In this document: positions 4,075 through 9,127 of the stretch, piece after piece
How positions within the stretch are numbered: position 1 is the first letter of the stretch
How the letters are laid out: every line of letters starts with the position of its first letter
NCBI GenBank assembly: GCA_900319655.1
Contig: ONPH01000053.1
Location: forward strand, 1 to 9,127
Source of the DNA: an uncultured Eubacteriales bacterium
GTDB taxonomy: Bacteria > Bacillota > Clostridia > Oscillospirales > Acutalibacteraceae
Reading direction: 5' to 3'
Length of the DNA stretch: 9,127 nucleotides
Made by a program: the position numbers and the translations under genes
Notes under the pieces: model-generated
The model's input: only the letters and a program-made list of their open reading frames with translations
The model's database searches: none
What the model was told of the DNA's origin: nothing

Positions 4075-7053
4075 TTATTTTTTCTCAAACTGATAGCTGT
4101 GAGCGCTCTCTTTTTCTTTATATCCGAGCTTGACAGCCTGAGATTTGATTTGTTCGAAATCCCACTTTGAGTCCTTCGGAACGTAGATGTACTTAGGAGT
4201 TTTGTCGGGATTTACGGTGTAGTATTTGTCGAGCCTTGCGAGTGTGCTCGGATTTTCGCCTGCAAGCCAAGTTGAGAAGGTTCCGTAGGGCATATCCTCT
4301 GCGGCGAGGTAAAGCCAGGTTTTGTCGCTCATAATCAGGATGTTGCCCTCGGGCTTGTTCTCATAAGCGTTCTTAAAGTCGCTGTAAATAGTTGTATAAG
4401 AGTCCTTGTTTTGTGGTGTTGTATAGATTCCTGCGGCAGGGCCTTCCTCAATTTTCTCGGTGAGAGTATCGGGCTGTCCGTCCCAGAACACGTGCCTTGC
4501 CTTTGAGCCGATTTGGAACGCTCCCTGAAGGAAAATCATAAACGCTACGAATATAAAGCTGAATCTCTTAACCCATACAGCGTAGGTGATGTTGTCAGGG
4601 CTTTCCTTCATATCCCTGATAAGCTGAGCCAGGAAAATGTAGCTTGCAACGTTTGAAGCCGCCAGTGCCATTGAGATAATATAGAAGTACTGGTTCGAGG
4701 TGATGTGCACGCAGAACGAGTAGATTATTCCGAGCACAAACAGTCCTGCAAACAGCTCTCTGGGCTTGTTGTCGCAGAGAATATATGATGTTATTCCGAT
4801 AAATATCATCGGGAACATTATTGCGTTGTAGGTTGTCGAATGGAGTGTTTCGAGCAGAAGAACATAGGTGAAAATTACAACCGCGGTTGTAACAATCAAA
4901 TACAGCGAACGGTGAAGCTTTCTTTTGCGGTCAAAGATAAGCACGATAAGCATAACACCGTAGGTGTAAAGCGAATACTTGAAGAACGGGTGACATTTGT
5001 AGAAGTATTCGAAGTACTTTCCGAGCTTTGAACCAAGCGAGGTTGAAGCATGCTGGGGATCGTCGAGCATATAGGGGAGATTTTCGAAAATTCCGCCAAA
5101 GCCTGCCTTCGGCAGTACAAACGCGAGGAAAATAACCGCCAAAATGCCTGCGCCGAGTGTGAAGAACAGGAATGTTCTCAGCGAGAACATCTCGCTTGAA
5201 AGTACAAATTTAATATTGCGGTTTTTTATAATAATATGCACAACCATACAAGCCGCGTATATAATATACGCAATCGCGAGGTACGGACAACAAAGAACCG
5301 CTCCTGCAAACGCCAGTCCGCTCAGGATTATCCACAGCTTTTTGTTGTAATCCGCCGTGGCAATTAATACGCCTGCAATTGTCACGAGTCCAAGTCCCAT
5401 TGAATCGTAGCTCAGCGCCATGATGTTGTAGGGAGTGAAGATGAAGAACAATGCGCTGCCGATTGCAGAAAGGTAGCCGTACTTTCTGAGCCTTGTATAA
5501 ATCAGCACTGACGCGCCTGCGTGAACAATTACATAGAATACTCTCGCGGCGTATACAATTCCCTCGGTAGAGCCTGCGATTGTTGTGTAGAGCCATACGA
5601 ACGGAAGCTGTAAAATTGCCGACATCTGCGACAAGTTCCACTCATCTACAAACAGAGCGTCGCCCATAAGCAGACGTTTCGGGATTGTATGATAGAACGA
5701 TTCGTCATATCCGCCGAAGCCGAACTGGGTTTTCCAGATTGAGAAAATCAGTCCTGCAATAAGCATTGCCGCAAAGAATATATCCTGCCAGAAAAGCTTG
5801 TCGGACATAGACTTTTGCTTAACCACATAAGCCTTGATTTTTTCGTAGATAATAACAATCAGCTTTTCGAGCAAATTTAAGATGAACGAAGCTATCATCG
5901 AGAGGATGAAGCACAGCGGAACCGTTATGAAGTAATACGGAAGTCTGTCAACCATAACGGGTACGCTCTTTTTGAGTACATCGTAAATTAGGCTGTCAAA
6001 TACAAACGACATCAGGTATATACCAAGCGCTAAGTCGGAGATCTTCCACAGTACAATTTTGACTGTCGGATTCCAGTCTTTTGTTTTGATTCTGCTTAGC
6101 AGTGTAAACAAAAGCGTTGCGAGTACGCAGGGCTCAAAGCCGTACCAGTATACATACGTGCCCGACTTAAAGGTTGTGCCGTAGCTTCTGAAGAAGCAGA
6201 AAGCGCCGAAAAGGAACTGGCAGATTAAGAAAAGAATAAGCATAGGCTTAGTCTTTAGTCTGATTCCGTACCTTCTTATATATGCGCCTATAAAGTAGTA
6301 GGTGACAGGATATACGCCCATCCAGAACGACGGAACAAGCTTTTGGAAGGTGTCGTTTTGAGTGGGATTCATCCACCACGTAGCGGTGTCAAAGTTAAAG
6401 ATGTTGAACACCGTGGGAATCATGGTTAGGAAAAGGAAAGAGGCGACAAGCACCTGTCTTTGCCTTTTGGTCTTAAGCTTGTTAAAAGCGAGGTTTAAGA
6501 ACGGTGCTATAAGGAACAAGCCGATGTACATCTCGATATACCATGAGTAGTTTGCTCCGGTAAAGTCCAGTGTTCCGAGGATGTAGTGCTTAAGGTCGTA
6601 TTTACCCGTGCCCTTAATAGCTTCAAACATCGCTTCAAAGTTGAAGTTGTAAAAAGCGGCTTTAGCCGATGGCGTCTCGTGAATCGACTTAAACACCATA
6701 CAGAAAATTGTTGCGAGCACAAAGATAATCAGAGTTTTTCTGATTCCCTTATAGTAGCTCCGGCTGAGTTCCTTTTTACTCATCAAATAACCGGTCAATA
6801 TCATAAACAGCGGTACGCAAACGCCGAATAATACTCGCATTTGTATCATTAGGAACATCTGCGGACCGTGCAGGTCGGAATAGTTGCCGGTCGAGAAGAA
6901 CGAGAAAAGACCTTCAAGAGGTCCCATGCCTGTTACGGTTTCACTGTAAAATCCGTTGTGCAAGAAGAAATGCACGGATAAAACAGTAAAGGCGGCGACA
7001 ATTCTGATTATGTCAAGCGAGCTGTCGCGCCGTTCGAGCTTTTTAATATCCAT
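4075..7053 (-). CDS. Membrane fusion protein: acyltransferase-3 domain plus GT-C-like glycosyltransferase domain
   Basis: The 992-residue product joins two polytopic membrane enzymes. Residues about 8-400 look like an acyltransferase-3 (OafA/WecH-like) domain: RRDSSLDIIRIVAAFTVLSVHFF with His28 in the first membrane segment, then about ten hydrophobic segments ending near 400. These enzymes move acyl groups, usually acetyl, onto sugars of surface polymers. After a short basic linker (KAYVVKQKSMSDKLFWQD, about 408-424), residues 425 to about 860 form a second set of membrane segments resembling GT-C glycosyltransferases. GGYDESFYH (D450, E451) lies in the first extracytoplasmic loop, where the catalytic acid sits in that superfamily. 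The last 130 or so residues are a soluble domain. ATG 7053 is chosen because AGGAG (7065-7061) is seven bases away; a GTG at 7059 is only one base from it. The frame is continuous. The sugar and acceptor are unknown. Confidence 0.8.
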   Translation of the reverse strand: MDIKKLERRDSSLDIIRIVAAFTVLSVHFFLHNGFYSETVTGMGPLEGLFSFFSTGNYSDLHGPQMFLMIQMRVLFGVCVPLFMILTGYLMSKKELSRSYYKGIRKTLIIFVLATIFCMVFKSIHETPSAKAAFYNFNFEAMFEAIKGTGKYDLKHYILGTLDFTGANYSWYIEMYIGLFLIAPFLNLAFNKLKTKRQRQVLVASFLFLTMIPTVFNIFNFDTATWWMNPTQNDTFQKLVPSFWMGVYPVTYYFIGAYIRRYGIRLKTKPMLILFLICQFLFGAFCFFRSYGTTFKSGTYVYWYGFEPCVLATLLFTLLSRIKTKDWNPTVKIVLWKISDLALGIYLMSFVFDSLIYDVLKKSVPVMVDRLPYYFITVPLCFILSMIASFILNLLEKLIVIIYEKIKAYVVKQKSMSDKLFWQDIFFAAMLIAGLIFSIWKTQFGFGGYDESFYHTIPKRLLMGDALFVDEWNLSQMSAILQLPFVWLYTTIAGSTEGIVYAARVFYVIVHAGASVLIYTRLRKYGYLSAIGSALFFIFTPYNIMALSYDSMGLGLVTIAGVLIATADYNKKLWIILSGLAFAGAVLCCPYLAIAYIIYAACMVVHIIIKNRNIKFVLSSEMFSLRTFLFFTLGAGILAVIFLAFVLPKAGFGGIFENLPYMLDDPQHASTSLGSKLGKYFEYFYKCHPFFKYSLYTYGVMLIVLIFDRKRKLHRSLYLIVTTAVVIFTYVLLLETLHSTTYNAIMFPMIFIGITSYILCDNKPRELFAGLFVLGIIYSFCVHITSNQYFYIISMALAASNVASYIFLAQLIRDMKESPDNITYAVWVKRFSFIFVAFMIFLQGAFQIGSKARHVFWDGQPDTLTEKIEEGPAAGIYTTPQNKDSYTTIYSDFKNAYENKPEGNILIMSDKTWLYLAAEDMPYGTFSTWLAGENPSTLARLDKYYTVNPDKTPKYIYVPKDSKWDFEQIKSQAVKLGYKEKESAHSYQFEKK

Positions 7054-7089
7054 AGTCACGCTCCTGATTTTTATATTCCCTAATATTTT

Positions 7090-7118
7090 ATCATATATTG
7101 TTAAAATAATAAATACAA
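7090..7118 (-). promoter_or_regulatory. Promoter of the acyltransferase-glycosyltransferase fusion gene
   Basis: On the minus strand TTGTAT (7118-7113), a 17-bp spacer and TATGAT (7095-7090) lie about 37 bases before the start codon. The element follows the terminator of the preceding glycosyltransferase gene, so the fusion gene can be expressed independently. Confidence 0.5.
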
Positions 7119-7140
7119 AATAGAATTAAAATGGTTTTTC

Positions 7141-7184
7141 AAATATAAAAGCCGTCATTTCGAATTGCTCAAAATGACAGCTTT
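7141..7184 (-). terminator. Terminator after the glycosyltransferase pseudogene
   Basis: AAAGC/GCTTT (7148-7152 with 7180-7184) and GTCATTT/AAATGAC (7154-7160 with 7172-7178) form a 12-bp stem with one mismatch and an eleven-base loop. On the minus strand it runs into TTTTATATTT; on the plus strand it is followed by a T-rich run as well. It separates this gene from the fusion gene. Confidence 0.65.
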
Positions 7185-7193
7185 GTTTTTGTA

Positions 7194-8154
7194 TTATTTT
7201 TCGTCGTCACCGATATATGTTTCAACAATAAACCTCGGACGGCGCTTTGCTTCAAGGTAAATTTTGCCGATATACTCTCCGATAATGCCTATAGCCAAAA
7301 GCTGCAAACCACCCAGCGCCCAGATTGAGCACAGCGTACTTGCCCAACCGCTTACAGTCCAGCCGGCAAAGAAAGCGATAATCGAGTAAATTACCATAAT
7401 CAGGCTGATTAAAAAGATAATCAGTCCTGCCCAAGTGATGATTCTTATCGGCTGAATACTGAGCGAGGTAATGCCTTCCCACGCGAGTGCGAGCATCTTT
7501 TTAAGCGGATATTTACTCTCTCCGGCGAGCCTTTCGGAACGCTCATAGGTAACGATATCGGATTTGTAGCCGATAAGCGGAACCATACCTCTGAGGAAAA
7601 TATTTGTCTCTTTATACATCGAAAAAGCTTCAAGCGCTCTTTTGCTCATAAGCCTAAAATCGGCGTGGTTAAAGATAACCTTTGCTCCCATATGGTTGAG
7701 GATTTTGTAGAAGCCTTCAGCGGTAAAGCGCTTAAAGAAGGTGTCTGTCTCTCTTTTTGACCTTACGCCGTAAACAACGTCGCAGCCGTCCTCAAACTTT
7801 GCGACCATCTCGTCAAAAACGTTGATGTCATCCTGCAAATCGGCGTCGATTGAAATTACAGCGTCAGCCTTGTCCTTTAAGGTCATAAGTCCGCACACCG
7901 CACAAAAGCGCGTTTTGATGACCTCTGTTGCGGCTGAGCTTAATTCCCTGAAATACAGGATTTTCACTGTGGAGCTCAGATATAATCTGCCATGTTCTGT
8001 CCTTTGAGCCGTCGTCGATAAAGACAATCTTGCTGTCAAAGGAAATTTTATGCTCACTCATCATCGTATTATATTTATTGAGCAGTTTTTCAGCGGAATC
8101 CCTTAAAACTTCTTCTTCATTGTAGCAGGGGATAGCCAAATACAGCTTTGTCAT
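7194..8154 (-). pseudogene. Frameshifted polyprenyl-phosphate glycosyltransferase (GtrB/CsbB/DPM1-like GT2)
   Basis: Family GT2 enzymes of this type move a sugar from a nucleotide donor to undecaprenyl phosphate at the cytoplasmic membrane face, supplying GT-C enzymes. The first frame, from ATG 8154 (SD GAAGGTGAG just upstream), carries IPCYNEE (8-14), DDGSKDRTW (47-55) and SRNRGHQNALLCG. It then leaves the family pattern and stops at 7866-7864. The rest continues in another frame: ADAVISIDADLQDD with the DAD metal motif, and two C-terminal membrane segments followed by GEYIGKIYLEAKRRPRF, typical of the family. The break coincides with a 7-bp tandem duplication (7891-7904). Dropping one copy gives a continuous 317-residue protein, a normal family length. 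An ATG at 8057 in the second frame gives non-family sequence before the break and is not a credible start. It may be a recent pseudogene, a reversible off state, or a sequencing/assembly error. Confidence 0.88.
7891..7904. repeat. 7-bp tandem duplication causing the frameshift
   Basis: CCGCACA occurs twice in direct succession (7891-7897 and 7898-7904; TGTGCGG on the coding strand). Seven bases shift the frame by +1. With one copy the coding strand reads through ALLCGLMTLKDKADAV without a stop, matching the family. The duplication is therefore the exact lesion. Confidence 0.9.
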
Positions 8155-8165
8155 ATACTCACCTT

Positions 8166-8179
8166 CATATTGCAATATG
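8166..8179. promoter_or_regulatory. 14-bp perfect palindrome at the glycosyltransferase transcription start
   Basis: CATATTGCAATATG is a perfect 14-bp palindrome lying just downstream of the predicted -10 (8190-8185) and before the ribosome binding site. This is a classic position for a repressor operator. The binding protein is unknown, and chance occurrence in AT-rich DNA is possible. Confidence 0.35.
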
Positions 8180-8184
8180 TATAT

Positions 8185-8213
8185 ATGATATTATTTTTTA
8201 ATTGAAATGTCAA
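8185..8213 (-). promoter_or_regulatory. Promoter of the glycosyltransferase gene
   Basis: On the minus strand a perfect TTGACA (8213-8208), a 17-bp spacer and TATCAT (8190-8185) lie about 30 bases before ATG 8154. The promoter is intact even though the gene it drives is frameshifted, which suggests that the lesion is recent. Confidence 0.7.
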
Positions 8214-8232
8214 GAAAGTGCGCTGTAAAACG

Positions 8233-8250
8233 AAATTTTTGTAAAAATTT
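8233..8250. promoter_or_regulatory. Perfect AT-rich inverted repeat in the divergent promoter region
   Basis: AAATTTTT (8233-8240) and AAAAATTT (8243-8250) form a perfect 8+8 bp dyad with a two-base centre. It sits between the divergent promoters of the glycosyltransferase and pfkA, 22 bp upstream of the pfkA -35. It could be an operator or an upstream AT element; low complexity weakens the case. Confidence 0.3.
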
Positions 8251-8272
8251 CTGCATAAATACAAAAATACTC

Positions 8273-8301
8273 TTGTAAAGATTTTTAGTTTGTATTATAA
8301 T
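8273..8301 (+). promoter_or_regulatory. Promoter of pfkA
   Basis: TTGTAA (8273-8278), a 17-bp spacer and a perfect TATAAT (8296-8301) make a strong sigma-A type promoter. Transcription should begin near 8308, giving a short leader with GGAGG at 8324-8328. Confidence 0.75.
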
Positions 8302-8335
8302 AAAAACGAGAATATAATCCTTTGGAGGTATAAAT

Positions 8336-9127
8336 ATGTCACAGAAATCTATTGCGGTACTTACAAGCGGCGGCGACGCCCCCGGTATGAACGCGGCTGT
8401 CAGAGCGGTTGTTCGTTCGGGCATTAATATGGGTATGAGGGTTTACGGCGTTTACCGTGGCTATAACGGTCTTTTGAACGGCGACGTTAAAGAGATGAAC
8501 CTCAGGTCTGTTTCGGAAATTATCGGCAACGGCGGAACAATGCTTTATACAGCCAGAAGTGAGGAGTTTAAGAAGAAAGAAGCTCAGGAGCGTGCGGCTG
8601 ACTACTGCAGAAGTATGGGTATCAGCGGCGTTGTTGTAATCGGCGGCGACGGCTCGTTCAGAGGAGCTCAGGCTCTTACAAATGCCGGTATTAACTGCAT
8701 CGGCGTTCCCGGCACTATTGATAACGATATTGCCTGTTCGGAGTACACAGTCGGCTTTGACACCGCTATGAATACAGCTATTGATATGGTTGACCGTATC
8801 CGCGACACCGCTCAGTCACACGACCGCTGCTCAATCGTAGAGGTTATGGGCAGACGCTGCGGCGATATCGCTTTGCAGACAGGTATTTCCGCAGGCGCAA
8901 CGGCAATTCTCGTTCCCGAGGTTGAGTATAATATCGAGAAGGACGTAATTTCCAGAATTATCAATACACAAAAAACAGGTAAAAAGCACTTTATTATTGT
9001 TGTTGCGGAGGGTGTTGGAAAGGTTAACGATCTTGCTAAGTACATCGAGCAGCGCCTTGGTATTGAGGCGAGAGCTACAATCCTCGGACATGTTCAGCGC
9101 GGCGGTTCTCCTACAGTTCGCGACAGA
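8336..9127 (+). CDS. pfkA: ATP-dependent 6-phosphofructokinase, 3' end beyond the window
   Basis: Phosphorylates fructose-6-phosphate to fructose-1,6-bisphosphate, the committed step of glycolysis, in the cytoplasm. The window holds 264 codons of a protein usually about 320 residues long. Visible sites are the nucleotide loop TSGGDAPGMNA (10-20), GGDGS (103-107), the catalytic PGTIDND (Asp129 as base), MGRRCGD (171-177), VAEGV with Glu225, and ILGHVQRGGSP (249-259) with the substrate-binding Arg/His. Gly in GGDG and in PGTIDND is the pattern of ATP-dependent enzymes; PPi-dependent ones have Asp and Lys there. GGAGG is seven bases before the ATG. The gene is divergent from the glycosyltransferase. 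The product is cut only by the window edge, not by a lesion. Confidence 0.97.
   Translation, partial: MSQKSIAVLTSGGDAPGMNAAVRAVVRSGINMGMRVYGVYRGYNGLLNGDVKEMNLRSVSEIIGNGGTMLYTARSEEFKKKEAQERAADYCRSMGISGVVVIGGDGSFRGAQALTNAGINCIGVPGTIDNDIACSEYTVGFDTAMNTAIDMVDRIRDTAQSHDRCSIVEVMGRRCGDIALQTGISAGATAILVPEVEYNIEKDVISRIINTQKTGKKHFIIVVAEGVGKVNDLAKYIEQRLGIEARATILGHVQRGGSPTVRDR

Noticed and set aside
5210..5641. Alternative-frame ORF of 143 codons inside the fusion gene
   Set aside because: It overlaps a continuous membrane-protein frame on the same strand, lacks a ribosome site and has no plausible fold.
7054..7059. GTG at 7059 as start of the acyltransferase fusion gene
   Set aside because: It leaves only one base after AGGAG. 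ATG 7053 gives seven bases of spacing and a normal start.
7194..8057. A 287-codon frame starting at ATG 8057 as a complete glycosyltransferase
   Set aside because: The first 60 or so residues match nothing in the family, there is no suitable ribosome site, and the true N-terminus (IPCYNEE, DDGSKDRTW) is in the other frame. The frameshift explanation accounts for everything.
8155..8175. TTG at 8175 as start of the glycosyltransferase
   Set aside because: The GAAGGTGAG ribosome site lies inside that extension and directly precedes ATG 8154, and the predicted transcript begins near 8178.

Overview
The window looks like a chromosomal segment of a low-to-moderate GC Gram-positive bacterium. Strong GGAGG ribosome binding sites, canonical TTGnnn-17-TATAAT promoters, U-tailed terminators and the gene types (ECF sigma factor, PgcA-type phosphohexomutase, PfkA) fit a gut or rumen Clostridia member of the Ruminococcaceae/Oscillospiraceae sort. 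The taxonomic guess is inference from style, not from a marker gene.

Layout. At the left edge (1-554, minus) an ECF sigma factor gene overlaps, by one base, the start of a downstream gene that runs off the window and may encode its anti-sigma factor; an ECF-like promoter lies upstream at 584-614. A gene-poor AT-rich stretch (555-1054) holds a 28-bp imperfect direct repeat and a possible 26-codon micro-ORF. It is followed by a promoter, a 13-bp-period repeat and a small XRE-family repressor (1055-1303) with its own terminator.

The most unusual part is 1380-2230, which has no long ORF but is full of expression signals. A minus-strand promoter (1446-1474) drives a predicted sRNA of about 55 nt made of two hairpins. 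Divergent from it, a near-consensus promoter (1519-1547) drives a predicted plus-strand transcript of about 620 nt ending at a strong terminator (2148-2175). That transcript opens with a 22-codon ORF for a cationic amphipathic peptide whose Shine-Dalgarno lies in a hairpin loop. Its 3' part carries a GGA-GAnnnG-TCC mini-hairpin repeated about every 50 nt. I read it as a structured large non-coding RNA, or a peptide gene with an unusually long structured tail. I cannot assign it to a named family by eye.

From 2186 to 8154 (minus) lie three genes with separate expression signals: pgcA (phosphoglucomutase), a 992-residue membrane protein that fuses an acyltransferase-3 domain to a GT-C-like glycosyltransferase domain, and a GtrB/CsbB-like polyprenyl-phosphate glycosyltransferase. 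The last is broken by a 7-bp tandem duplication (7891-7904); removing one copy restores a 317-residue ORF. Together they suggest a route from glucose-6-P to glucose-1-P, then a lipid-linked sugar, then sugar and acyl decoration of a surface polymer. Divergent from these, pfkA (ATP-dependent 6-phosphofructokinase) begins at 8336 and runs off the right edge.
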